From NCBI GenBank assembly GCA_016790635.1, contig JAEUOR010000062.1:186001-250000 (forward strand): 64,000 nucleotides of DNA, read 5' to 3'. Made by a program: the position numbers and the translations under genes. This document shows, in pieces, positions 42,146-50,408 of the stretch. The stretch comes from Burkholderiales bacterium. GTDB taxonomy: Bacteria; Pseudomonadota; Gammaproteobacteria; Burkholderiales; JAEUOS01. The notes below the pieces were generated by a model. That model saw only the letters and a list, made by a program, of their open reading frames with translations. It ran no database searches and had not been told where the DNA came from. The first letter of the stretch is position 1, and every line of letters starts with the position of its first letter.

Positions 42146-43465
42146 ATGACGATCGAGTACTTGAAGAAGGCCAGTCCGCCACAAGAGGAAATCGACCACG
42201 CCACAGCCGAGACGGTTCAACGCCTGCTGGCGGACATCCGGAAGAATGGCCGGGAAGCGGTCGAAAAGTATGCGCGCGACTATGACGGCTGGCGCGGCAG
42301 CATCGTGGTGGGCGAAGAGGACTTTGCCGCCGCATCCCGAAAACTCTCGCAAGGCGTGCGCGATGACATCGCCTTCGCGCACGCACGCGTCAGGGATTTT
42401 GCCCAGCGCCAGCGCGAATCCCTGCTCGAGTTTGAGGTCGAGCTGATCAGCGGTTTGACGGCCGGGCAGAAATTGATTCCGGTCAATACCGCGGGATGCT
42501 ACGTCCCTGGCGGTCGTTACGCCCATGCTGCGTCGGCCATCATGAGCGTGTGTACCGCCAAGGTCGCGGGCGTGCGCAACATCGTGGCCACCTCGCCGGG
42601 ACACGAGGAAGTTGGCGTGAACCCCGCGATCCTGCACACCATGAAGCTTTGCGGTGCGGACATTGTCCTGGCACTGGGTGGCGTGCAGGGCATTGCCGCC
42701 ATGGCTTACGGCTTGTACTCACCCAAACCGGCCGATGTGATCGTCGGTCCCGGAAACCGCTTTGTGGCCGAGGCCAAGCGCATGCTTTTTGGCCGCATCG
42801 GCATTGATGTGGTCGCCGGCCCGACCGAGTCCGCCATCATTGCCGATGAGACCGCGGACGTGAACCTGGTCGCGGCCGACCTGGCAGGCCAGGCTGAGCA
42901 TGGCCCGGATTCTCCCGTCTGGCTCTACACCACTTCGCGCGAGTTGGGGCTCAAGGTGATGGCGCTCATGCCGTCGGTGATCGCTGCCCTGCCCGAATTG
43001 GCTCGCAATGCGGCAACGGCTGCCTGGCGTGACTACGGCGAGGTGGTGCTGGCAGGCAGTCGGGAAGAACTGGTCGAGATCAGCGACCAGTACGCGCCCG
43101 AGCATTTGCAGGTGTTCGCCAGGGACCTTGGCTGGTGGCTGGACAACCTGACCAACTACGGGTCCCTTTTCCTGGGGGAAGAGACCACCGTCGCCTATGG
43201 CGACAAGTGCGCCGGCCCGAACCATATCTTGCCAACGCGGGGCGCGGCGCGCTACTCGGGCGGCTTGAGCGTGGGCAAGTTCATCAAGACCGTGACCTAC
43301 CAGCGACTGACAAAGGGTGCCAGCGGCGCGGTTGGCCAGGTGGCCGCCCGCATTTCGCGCCTGGAGGGCATGGAGGGGCACGCGCGCACGGGTGACATCC
43401 GGTTGAAGAAGTACTTCCCGCAGCAGTCCTTCGAGCTGGGCACGCTCGCCGGACATCAGCACTGA
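42146..43465 (+). CDS. HisD-family dehydrogenase, HpsN-like (sulfopropanediol dehydrogenase)
   Basis: 439-residue member of the histidinol dehydrogenase family, which oxidises a primary alcohol to a carboxylate in two NAD steps. LIPVNTAGCYVPGGRYAHAASAIMSV (about residues 110-136) is typical of HpsN, which turns 2,3-dihydroxypropane-1-sulfonate into sulfolactate. Zinc ligands are in LAGQAEHGPDS (Gln/His, about 246-256), the catalytic Glu-His in YAPEHLQ (about 316-322), and GDKCAGPNH and GHARTGD complete the site. It is not a biosynthetic HisD: no his genes are near. HisD chemistry on an aminoalcohol sulfonate would instead give cysteate. Confidence 0.78.
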   Translation: MTIEYLKKASPPQEEIDHATAETVQRLLADIRKNGREAVEKYARDYDGWRGSIVVGEEDFAAASRKLSQGVRDDIAFAHARVRDFAQRQRESLLEFEVELISGLTAGQKLIPVNTAGCYVPGGRYAHAASAIMSVCTAKVAGVRNIVATSPGHEEVGVNPAILHTMKLCGADIVLALGGVQGIAAMAYGLYSPKPADVIVGPGNRFVAEAKRMLFGRIGIDVVAGPTESAIIADETADVNLVAADLAGQAEHGPDSPVWLYTTSRELGLKVMALMPSVIAALPELARNAATAAWRDYGEVVLAGSREELVEISDQYAPEHLQVFARDLGWWLDNLTNYGSLFLGEETTVAYGDKCAGPNHILPTRGAARYSGGLSVGKFIKTVTYQRLTKGASGAVGQVAARISRLEGMEGHARTGDIRLKKYFPQQSFELGTLAGHQH

Positions 43466-43472
43466 ACGCGCC

Positions 43473-44720
43473 GTGTCTTCATCTTCGATAGCGCCGACAG
43501 CCGTCGCGCCGCGCGCGCCTGACGGGCTGTGGTTCGGCAAGGACCTGAGTACACCCGAGCCGATTCCGGAAGAAGCGATCGAACGTGCCTTGGCCTTGAT
43601 GCGCTCCGGCCGCCTGCATCGCTATGGCGAGCAGGGCACGGGCTACCCCGAACCTTCGCTGCTGGAGCTGGAGTACGCCGCCTATGTGGGCAGCAAGTAC
43701 TGCGTGGCCGTCAGCTCATGCGGTGTCGCGATGTTCATCGCCCTCAAGGCGCTGGGCGTGAAGCCCGGCGACAAGGTGTTGACCAGCACGTTCACGCTGT
43801 CGCCCGTGCCGGGTGCGATCGCGCATGCGGGTGCCGATGCGATTCTCGTTGAAACCAACGCTGACTATGTGACCGACCTGGCGGACCTCGAGCGCAAGGC
43901 GGCGACCAGCGGCGCCAAGGTCCTTCTGCTTTCGCACATGCGCGGCCACATCGCCGACTTGGCGAAAGTAATGGCGATTTGTGGCAAGCACGGGATCGCC
44001 GTCGTTGAAGACTGCGCGCACACCATGGGTGCCAAATGGGACGGCAAATTCACCGGCACCTGGGGCCAGGTGGGTTGCTACAGCGCGCAAACCTACAAGC
44101 ACATCAACTCCGGCGAGGGCGGCCTGCTGGTGACTGACGACGACGACGTGGCGGCCCAGGCCATCTTGATGTCCGGCTGTTACATGATGTACGACCAGCA
44201 CATCCTGAAGCCCGCCGCAGAAGTTTTCGATCGCTGGAAGTACGTCACGCCCAACTTCAGCATGCGCATGTCGAACCTGGCCGCCAGCCTGTTGCGACCG
44301 CAGATTGGCCAGCTGGCAGATCGCGCACAGCGCTGGAACCGTGTGTACGCCACGCTGGAACGGGAGCTGAAGAAAGCTGCGCACGTTTCAATCCCGGGCC
44401 GTGATGCCAGGGAAGAGTATGTGGCGAGCTCGATTCAATTCAGCTTGAACCTGAAGCCGCATCAAATCGAGCGTTTTCTGCAAGAGTGCAGCTTGCGCGG
44501 TCTTTACATCAAGTGGTTCGGGACGCCGGCGCCGGTTGCATTCACCAGCAACTACGAGCACTGGCACTACCTGGCCAGCAAGCCGGACATTCCCCGTTCC
44601 AAAGCCGTGCTGGATCAGTTGCTCGATCTGCGCACCCCGATATCGCTGACCGATGAAGACTGCGTCTTGATCGGAAAAATCGTGTCTGTGGCCAGCGATC
44701 TCGCTGGCGCCATTGCCTGA
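43473..44720 (+). CDS. DegT/DnrJ/EryC1/StrS-family PLP enzyme
   Basis: 415 residues, GTG start 8 bp after the dehydrogenase stop. The family lysine motif reads SAQTYKHINSGEGG with the PLP Lys near residue 210; AVSSCGVAMFIALKALG (about 71-87) and VVEDCAHTMGAKWDG (about 177-191, the conserved Asp) are also typical. Such enzymes usually aminate keto-sugars, but no sugar-nucleotide genes occur nearby. Placed between an HpsN-like dehydrogenase and a cysteate lyase, it may transaminate a C3 keto- or aldehyde-sulfonate, or invert an aminosulfonate. That role is inference. Confidence 0.75.
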   Translation: MSSSSIAPTAVAPRAPDGLWFGKDLSTPEPIPEEAIERALALMRSGRLHRYGEQGTGYPEPSLLELEYAAYVGSKYCVAVSSCGVAMFIALKALGVKPGDKVLTSTFTLSPVPGAIAHAGADAILVETNADYVTDLADLERKAATSGAKVLLLSHMRGHIADLAKVMAICGKHGIAVVEDCAHTMGAKWDGKFTGTWGQVGCYSAQTYKHINSGEGGLLVTDDDDVAAQAILMSGCYMMYDQHILKPAAEVFDRWKYVTPNFSMRMSNLAASLLRPQIGQLADRAQRWNRVYATLERELKKAAHVSIPGRDAREEYVASSIQFSLNLKPHQIERFLQECSLRGLYIKWFGTPAPVAFTSNYEHWHYLASKPDIPRSKAVLDQLLDLRTPISLTDEDCVLIGKIVSVASDLAGAIA

Positions 44721-44759
44721 TTCCAGGCCCTTCGCCGCCCCACTCTTCAGGAACGCCCC

Positions 44760-45770
44760 ATGAAGCTCACCAACTTTCCCCGCATCCGCATCACCCACGC
44801 CCCCACACCCCTGGAATTCATGCCCCGCATGACCGAGGCTCTGGGTGGCCCCAACCTGTACATCAAGCGTGACGACTGCACGGGCCTCGGCAGCGGCGGA
44901 AACAAGACCCGCAAGCTCGAGTTTCTGATGGCCGATGCGCAAGAGCACGGTGCCGATACCATCATCACGCAAGGGGCCACACAGTCCAATCACGCCCGTC
45001 AGACGGTAGCCATCGCCGCGAAAATGGGCATGAAGTGCGAGATCCTGCTCGAAGACCGCACCGGTTACAAAGCCCTGAACTACAAGAAGTCGGGCAACGT
45101 TTTCCTCGATCACCTCTATGGCGCCAACGTGCAGGAAGTGCCAGGCGGCACCGACATGAATGTCGCGATGTCGAAACTGGCCGACGAGTTGCGCGCCAAG
45201 GGTCGCAGGCCCTACATCATCCCCGGCGGCGGCTCCAATCCGATCGGTGCATTGGGTTACGTGGTGTGCGCGCTCGAGCTGGCCGATCAGTTCAACAACC
45301 AGGGTTTGAATGTCAGTTGCCTGGTTCACGCCACGGGCAGTGCGGGCACTCAGGCCGGTCTGGTTGCCGGGTTTGAAGGCTCGCGCGCCCAGATTCCGGT
45401 ACTGGGTATCGGCGTACGCGCGCCCAGGGATGCCCAGGAAACCAGCGTCTACAACCTGGCCGTCAAGACAGCTGAGCTCCTGGGCGTGCCCGGCAGCGTC
45501 AGCCGCGAAAGCGTCAAGGCCAATTGCGATTACGTCGGGGGCGGATACGGCGTGCCCACACCGGGCATGGTTGAAGCTGTCACCATGATGGCGCGCCTTG
45601 AAGGCATATTGCTTGACCCGGTGTATTCAGGCAAGGGGATGGCCGGTCTGATCGACTTGTGCCGGAAGGGCCATTTCAAGAAGGGTGAAAACGTGGTCTT
45701 CCTGCATACCGGCGGCGCGGTGGCGCTTTATGGTTACTTGGATGCTTTTGAAGGTTTGAAGCCGCTTTAG
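44760..45770 (+). CDS. cuyA: L-cysteate sulfo-lyase (CuyA-like; D-cysteine desulfhydrase/ACC deaminase family)
   Basis: 336-residue fold-type II PLP enzyme. YIKRDDCTGLGSGGNKTRKLEF places the PLP Lys at residue 49 (positions about 34-55). ITQGATQSNHARQT, IPGGGSNPIGALGYV, HATGSAGTQAGL and VFLHTGGAVALYGY follow the pattern of CuyA, which splits L-cysteate to pyruvate, ammonia and sulfite. D-cysteine desulfhydrase is a close relative, but the sulfonate transporter and HpsN-like gene favour CuyA. No sulfite exporter or sulfite dehydrogenase accompanies it, so the sulfite may be assimilated. It converges with the LysR gene, overlapping by 4 bp. Confidence 0.82.
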   Translation: MKLTNFPRIRITHAPTPLEFMPRMTEALGGPNLYIKRDDCTGLGSGGNKTRKLEFLMADAQEHGADTIITQGATQSNHARQTVAIAAKMGMKCEILLEDRTGYKALNYKKSGNVFLDHLYGANVQEVPGGTDMNVAMSKLADELRAKGRRPYIIPGGGSNPIGALGYVVCALELADQFNNQGLNVSCLVHATGSAGTQAGLVAGFEGSRAQIPVLGIGVRAPRDAQETSVYNLAVKTAELLGVPGSVSRESVKANCDYVGGGYGVPTPGMVEAVTMMARLEGILLDPVYSGKGMAGLIDLCRKGHFKKGENVVFLHTGGAVALYGYLDAFEGLKPL

Positions 45771-46672
45771 CCCGCTGTCTTGAGCAGTCCGGGGGCCAGT
45801 TCGCGCAGCAGGTCAGCCACTACGCGCACCGCCGGCCCCGGATGGCGGCGCCCGCCGATGGCCAGATAAAAGGTCTGGCGCACCTCCGGTCGCACGAGGC
45901 GTGCCACGGCGAGTTCGCCGGCGGCGACTTCGCCGGCGACCGCCGGCGCCGTGATGATGCTCGCCAGGTCGTCCTGCGCGATGATCTTCTTGATCAGGTG
46001 GATTGAATTGACTTCCAGCACGATGTTGAGGGACAGCCCAAGCCGGCGCGCCGCCTCTTCGATCAAGAGGCGCCCTCCGTTGGGCGCGGCTGCGATCACG
46101 ATCGGCATGGTTGCCACGCGCGCGAACGAGACGCTGCGCCGCATGGTCGCCGCGACGCCTGCCTTGGTCACGAGCATCAGCGGCAGCGAGAACAGCGCCT
46201 GGCCACGCGCATGAGCGGGCGCCGGCACGTTCGACAAAAGACCCAAGTCGATGCGCCCTTCGGCCAGCCACTCCTCGATCTGCCGTGTGGTGCCTTCGGC
46301 GATCTGCAGGCGCACGCCCGGGTAGCGCTGGCGCGCCGCGCTGATGAGTGCGCCGGTCAACGGCCAGCCGACCGAGGGTTGCAGCGCCAAGCGCACCAGG
46401 CCGCGCGGCGCCGCGCCGGCCTGGCCGACCAGATCGGTCAGGCCGGCGGCGTCCATGCACAGCGAATCGGCGCGCGGCAGGAGGGCGCGCCCGGCGTCGG
46501 TCAGCGCCGCGCCGCGCCCGGTGCGCAGGAACAGCGTCGCACCGAGTTCGGCCTCCAGCACTGCAATGCGCTTGCTCACCGCCGACTGCGTCGAATCGCC
46601 AAGCGCGGCCGCGCGTGAAAAGCTGCCGGTGGCGGCCACGTCGAGAAACAAGCGCAGGTCGCGCAACTCCAT
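45767..46672 (-). CDS. LysR-family transcriptional regulator
   Basis: 301-residue LysR regulator. The N-terminal helix-turn-helix is MELRDLRLFLDVAATGSFSRAAALGDSTQSAVSKRIAVLE (residues 1-40). The co-inducer domain follows from about residue 88, including PIVIAAAPNGGRLLIE and the C-terminal FYLAIGGRRHPG. The frame is open further upstream, but ATG 46672, preceded by GGGGGA, begins exactly at the conserved LysR N terminus. It is divergent from the second NitT/TauT-type ABC operon and probably regulates it. Confidence 0.87.
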   Translation of the reverse strand: MELRDLRLFLDVAATGSFSRAAALGDSTQSAVSKRIAVLEAELGATLFLRTGRGAALTDAGRALLPRADSLCMDAAGLTDLVGQAGAAPRGLVRLALQPSVGWPLTGALISAARQRYPGVRLQIAEGTTRQIEEWLAEGRIDLGLLSNVPAPAHARGQALFSLPLMLVTKAGVAATMRRSVSFARVATMPIVIAAAPNGGRLLIEEAARRLGLSLNIVLEVNSIHLIKKIIAQDDLASIITAPAVAGEVAAGELAVARLVRPEVRQTFYLAIGGRRHPGPAVRVVADLLRELAPGLLKTAG

Positions 46673-46813
46673 CCCGTCCCCCGTCCAAGTCATTCCTTGG
46701 TGGAATAGCTGATATTGCCTGCATGCGGCTTCGCGTGCAACCGGCTTGTGCATAGAATTTTCCGCACGCGGAGCGGTCGGGCCGCGCGTCATCGAGGCGC
46801 TGATGTTGCGGCG

Positions 46814-46849
46814 CCAAATTGACAGGTCCGGCAACGCCACGTAATTTGG
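46814..46849 (+). promoter_or_regulatory. Promoter with flanking inverted repeat ahead of ABC operon
   Basis: TTGACA at 46819-46824, 17 nt, TAATTT at 46842-46847 form a strong sigma-70 promoter. CCAAATT (46814-46820) and AATTTGG (46843-46849) are a perfect 7-bp inverted repeat whose arms overlap the -35 and -10 boxes. The same GCCAAATTGACA block begins the promoter at 27439. It lies about 145 bp from the LysR start and about 80 bp before the receptor gene. Confidence 0.65.
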
Positions 46850-46929
46850 TTCGCACAACAGACCAGTCAGGCGCGTCCCGCTCCGCGGACCTGCGCCGGG
46901 ACAGGTCCCACACAAGGAGGAACAAGGCC

Positions 46930-47925
46930 ATGATTCCGTCCCTGCCGCGCCGCCGGCTGCTCACTGCCACAGCCATCGCACCCGCAGCTGCGCTGAACGC
47001 CCGCCTGGCCGTCGCCCAGACGCTCACGAAAGTGCGCCTGACCGCCGGCGCGAACATCGGCTACTCGCACCAGTACGTCGGCGAAGCCACCGGCATCTTC
47101 CGCAAGCACAACCTCGACGCCAGCGTGATCCTGTTCGACGTCGGTTTCTTGGGCACCGAGGCGGTCGTCGCCGGGCAGGCAGAGACTGCCGGCACGGTCG
47201 AGTTCCCGCTCATGAGCCTGCTTGCGCGCGGCGCAGACCTGGTCGTGCCTGCGATCATGATCACCGCCGACGACCTCAAGATCGTCGCGCTGACCTCGAT
47301 CGCCAAGCCGGCCGACCTGGCGGGCAAGCGCGTCGCCTACATCTTCGGCTCCTCGGCGCATTACGCCCTGTATCGCTATTGCCTGCGCCATGGCATTCCG
47401 TGGGACTCGATCAAGGGTGTCAACGTGCCGGCGGCCGAACAGGTCGCGGTGATGGCACGCGGCGACGTCGACGCATTCGTCTGGCTGGAGCCGATGGTGC
47501 AGCGCGGCCTCGACGTGATGAAGGGCAAGGCCCATGTCCTCAAACCCGGCATCGAGACTGCCTACCGCACGCGCACCTACCTGGAGATGAGCCGCGCCTG
47601 GGTCGACCGCAACCAGGAAGCTACGGTCGCCCTGCTGCGCGCATTGATCGAATGTGACGCCTTCGTGCGCGCCGAACCGCGCAAGACCGCCGAGATCGCC
47701 GCCAAGAAGCTCAACATCCCCGTCGATACCGCCGCGAGTCTCCTGAAGGCGGTCGGCTTCGACTGGCGCATCTACCTGGATGCCGAAGTCAAGAAGGTGT
47801 TCGCCGAGGTGGCGACGTGGATGCGCGAGAACGGCCGCCTGAAGGGCGACACGCCGAACATGGACCGCGTGTTCGTGCCGCAGTATTTGCGCCAGATCGA
47901 TCCCTCGCGGGTCATCGGGTTCTGA
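46930..47925 (+). CDS. NitT/TauT-type ABC transporter substrate-binding protein
   Basis: 331-residue receptor of the nitrate/sulfonate/taurine (NMT1-like) group. Leader MIPSLPRRRLLTATAIAPAAALNARLAVAQ contains an RRRLL core. The mature protein shows NIGYSHQYVGEATGIFRKHNLDASV, a central YIFGSSAHYALYRYCLRHGIP (about residues 139-159) and DAFVWLEPMVQRGLDVM. ATG 46930 is preceded by AAGGAGG. It is only distantly similar to the TauA-like protein at 39397. The ligand is likely a sulfonate, sulfate ester or aromatic acid, given the sulfatase in the same operon. Confidence 0.84.
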   Translation: MIPSLPRRRLLTATAIAPAAALNARLAVAQTLTKVRLTAGANIGYSHQYVGEATGIFRKHNLDASVILFDVGFLGTEAVVAGQAETAGTVEFPLMSLLARGADLVVPAIMITADDLKIVALTSIAKPADLAGKRVAYIFGSSAHYALYRYCLRHGIPWDSIKGVNVPAAEQVAVMARGDVDAFVWLEPMVQRGLDVMKGKAHVLKPGIETAYRTRTYLEMSRAWVDRNQEATVALLRALIECDAFVRAEPRKTAEIAAKKLNIPVDTAASLLKAVGFDWRIYLDAEVKKVFAEVATWMRENGRLKGDTPNMDRVFVPQYLRQIDPSRVIGF

Positions 47926-47941
47926 CGCGGGCATCCGGTCG

Positions 47942-48727
47942 GTGAGCGTCGCGATCGAGCTTGCCGCGGTCGGCAAGCGATTCGAGCGCGCCGGCGGCGC
48001 CGGCGGCGACTATGTCGCCCTGGACGGCTTCACACTCGAGGTGCGCGAGGGCGAGTTCTTCTGCCTGCTCGGCCCCACCGGCTGCGGCAAGTCGACCGTG
48101 CTGCACCTGGTGGCCGGCTTCGAGCGTCCCAGCGCGGGCAGCGTCAAGGTGTTCGGCAGCGCGGTCGCGGCGCCCGACGCCGACCGCGGCGTGGTGTTCC
48201 AGACCGAGCAGGCCCTCTTCCCCTGGCTCACCGTCGAGGAAAACGTCGCCTTCGGATTGCGCATGCGCGGCGTCGCGCCGGCCGAGCGCGACGCCATACT
48301 CGACCGCAACCTTGAGCTGGTCGGGTTGCCGCGCCATCGCGCCAAGTTTCCGCGCGAGCTTTCCGGCGGCATGAAGCAGCGGGTGCAGATCGCGCGTGCG
48401 CTGGCCAACGACCCGCGCATCCTGCTCATGGACGAACCCTTCGGCGCGCTCGACGCGCAGACGCGGCGGCGCATGCAGGAGGAGGTGGCGCGCATTTGGT
48501 CGGCGACCGGCAAGACGGTGATCTTCATCACCCACGACATCGGCGAGGCGATCTGGCTGGCCGACCGCGTCGGCGTGATGACGCGCGGTCCGGGCGCACG
48601 CGTAAAGGAGATCGTCGAGGTCGACCTGCCGCGGCCGCGCCACGCCATGAACGCGGCGTACGTCGAACTCTACAACCGGCTCTCGGCAACGATCCAGGCC
48701 GAAGCCGAGGCGATGCTCAATGACTGA
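47942..48727 (+). CDS. NitT/TauT-type ABC transporter ATPase
   Basis: 261-residue ATPase from GTG 47942. Walker A GPTGCGKSTVL (about residues 40-50), VVFQTEQALFPW Q-loop, signature LSGGMKQRVQIARAL (about 139-153), Walker B ILLMDEPFGALD and FITHDIGEAIW switch. It overlaps the permease gene by 8 bp, exactly as tauB does tauC, a common arrangement in this family. Confidence 0.88.
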   Translation: MSVAIELAAVGKRFERAGGAGGDYVALDGFTLEVREGEFFCLLGPTGCGKSTVLHLVAGFERPSAGSVKVFGSAVAAPDADRGVVFQTEQALFPWLTVEENVAFGLRMRGVAPAERDAILDRNLELVGLPRHRAKFPRELSGGMKQRVQIARALANDPRILLMDEPFGALDAQTRRRMQEEVARIWSATGKTVIFITHDIGEAIWLADRVGVMTRGPGARVKEIVEVDLPRPRHAMNAAYVELYNRLSATIQAEAEAMLND

Positions 48728-49526
48728 AGAGGCCACCCTGCCCGCGGCGGGCGCGGCCATAGCCCCGGTGCGGCGCCGCGGACGGCGTGCCGCGGTCTAT
48801 GGCGGCCTTGCAGTGTTCACGCTGGCAGTCTGGTATGCGATCGCCGCGGTGACCCAGCCGATTTTCTTTCCGCCGCCGGGCGAAGTGGCGATCGCATTCT
48901 GGAAGACGATCCTCGACGGTACCCTGCCGCAGCACATCGGGGTTTCCTATATGCGCATCTTCACCGGCTGGGCGATCGGCTGCGCGATCGCGATCCCGCT
49001 GGGCCTTATCGCCGGTCGCTCGGCGTTCGTGCGCATGCTGGTCGAACCCTATATCGAGTTCTTTCGTTTCATCCCGCCGATCGCCTTCATCGGTCTGTTC
49101 CTGATCTGGTTCGGCCTGGGCGAAATGTCGAAGATCCTCCTGATCGTCTACACGGCCCTGTTCGCCACCTTCGTCAACACCCTGGCCGGGGCAATGGCGG
49201 TGGAATCGGAAAAAATCCGCGCGGCGCAGTGCCTGGGCGCAAGCTCGCGCCAGATCTTCAGCCACGTGGTGGTGCCGGCGACGGTGCCCTACATCGTCAC
49301 CGGGCTGCGCCTGGCGATGGGCAATGCGTTCATGACCGTGATCGCCGCCGAACTGGTGGCTGCGCAAAGCGGTGTGGGCCACCTGATCTGGAACTCGCGT
49401 CTGTTCGCGCAGACCGACTACGTGTTCGTCGGCATCATCACCCTGGGACTGATGGGCTTTGTCGCCAACTGGGCGCTGCGCCAGGTCCTGATGCGCGCCG
49501 CCTACCGCTACGGCATCCACCTCTGA
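48720..49526 (+). CDS. NitT/TauT-type ABC transporter permease
   Basis: 268-residue permease with about six membrane segments. The EAA loop is QCLGASSRQIFSHVVVPATVPYIV (about residues 171-194). N-terminal segment VYGGLAVFTLAVWYAIAAV is the first membrane helix. It completes the transporter and is followed by an amidohydrolase after 10 bp, so the imported ligand may be hydrolysed by that enzyme. Confidence 0.87.
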   Translation: MTEEATLPAAGAAIAPVRRRGRRAAVYGGLAVFTLAVWYAIAAVTQPIFFPPPGEVAIAFWKTILDGTLPQHIGVSYMRIFTGWAIGCAIAIPLGLIAGRSAFVRMLVEPYIEFFRFIPPIAFIGLFLIWFGLGEMSKILLIVYTALFATFVNTLAGAMAVESEKIRAAQCLGASSRQIFSHVVVPATVPYIVTGLRLAMGNAFMTVIAAELVAAQSGVGHLIWNSRLFAQTDYVFVGIITLGLMGFVANWALRQVLMRAAYRYGIHL

Positions 49527-49536
49527 GAATCCGGCC

Positions 49537-50382
49537 ATGATCGATTCGCACATCCACCTGTGGCGACGCGCCGACGGCGACGACGTCTGGGTCGCCGACA
49601 AGATTGGCGGGCTGGCGCGCGATTTCACGGTCCACGACTGGAAGCGCCAAGCGGATGCCGCCGGCGTCGCCGGGGCGATCCTGGTGCAGGCGGCCCACTC
49701 GATCGCCGAGACCGAGCGTGCTCTGGCTCTGGCCGCGGCCGAGCCGCGCATCGTCGGCGTGGTCGGCTGGGCCGACCTTTTCTCCGAGAGCCTGGCCGAC
49801 GATGTCGCTCGCTTCAAGGCGTCTCCTCATTTGGTCGGCATCCGGCCGTTGCCGCCCGGCACCTTCGGCGCCGACTGGCTCACCGATGCGCGCACGCGCC
49901 GCGGACTGGCGACGCTTGGCCGCGCCGGCGTCAGCGTCGATGTGCTGGTCAAATGGCCGGGACTCGCCCGCGCGCGCGACCTGCTGTCCGGCCTGCCGGA
50001 GGTGCGCGTCGTGCTCAACCACTGCGGACGCCCGGACACCATGACCGGGCAACTGGAACCGTGGGCCAGCGACCTCAAGTCCTTTGCCCGCGCGACCACG
50101 GCGACCATCAAGCTCTCCGGGCTGATCGAGCGCGCCGGCATCGAATGGACAGCCGAGTCGCTGCGTCCCTACATCGCCACCGTGATCGACGCCTTCGGCC
50201 CGTCGCGCGTGATGTTCGCCACCAACTGGCCGGTGCTCGAGATCGGCGGCACCTACGGTGGCTGGGTCGCGGTGCTGCGCGAAACTCTGGCTGCCCTCGG
50301 CCTGTCGGAGGCGGAGCGCCACGACGTCTTTGCCGGCACGGCCTGCCGCGCCTACGGCGTGAGCGTACCCGCGCCACGCTGA
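49537..50382 (+). CDS. Amidohydrolase-fold hydrolase (PDC hydrolase/lactonase-like)
   Basis: 281-residue TIM-barrel amidohydrolase of the COG3618 group, which includes 2-pyrone-4,6-dicarboxylate lactonase and fuconolactonase. The HxH metal motif is MIDSHIHLW (residues 4-7), a second-strand GVVGWADLF follows, VVLNHCGRP (about 152-160) supplies the next His and MFATNWPVLEI (about 225-235) the family's C-terminal acidic region, here reading Asn-Trp-Pro. It likely opens a lactone or cleaves a carboxylic derivative of the substrate imported by the ABC or Bug receptor. Confidence 0.8.
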   Translation: MIDSHIHLWRRADGDDVWVADKIGGLARDFTVHDWKRQADAAGVAGAILVQAAHSIAETERALALAAAEPRIVGVVGWADLFSESLADDVARFKASPHLVGIRPLPPGTFGADWLTDARTRRGLATLGRAGVSVDVLVKWPGLARARDLLSGLPEVRVVLNHCGRPDTMTGQLEPWASDLKSFARATTATIKLSGLIERAGIEWTAESLRPYIATVIDAFGPSRVMFATNWPVLEIGGTYGGWVAVLRETLAALGLSEAERHDVFAGTACRAYGVSVPAPR

Positions 50383-50408
50383 CAACCGAGCCTTTCAAGG
50401 AGATCGTC

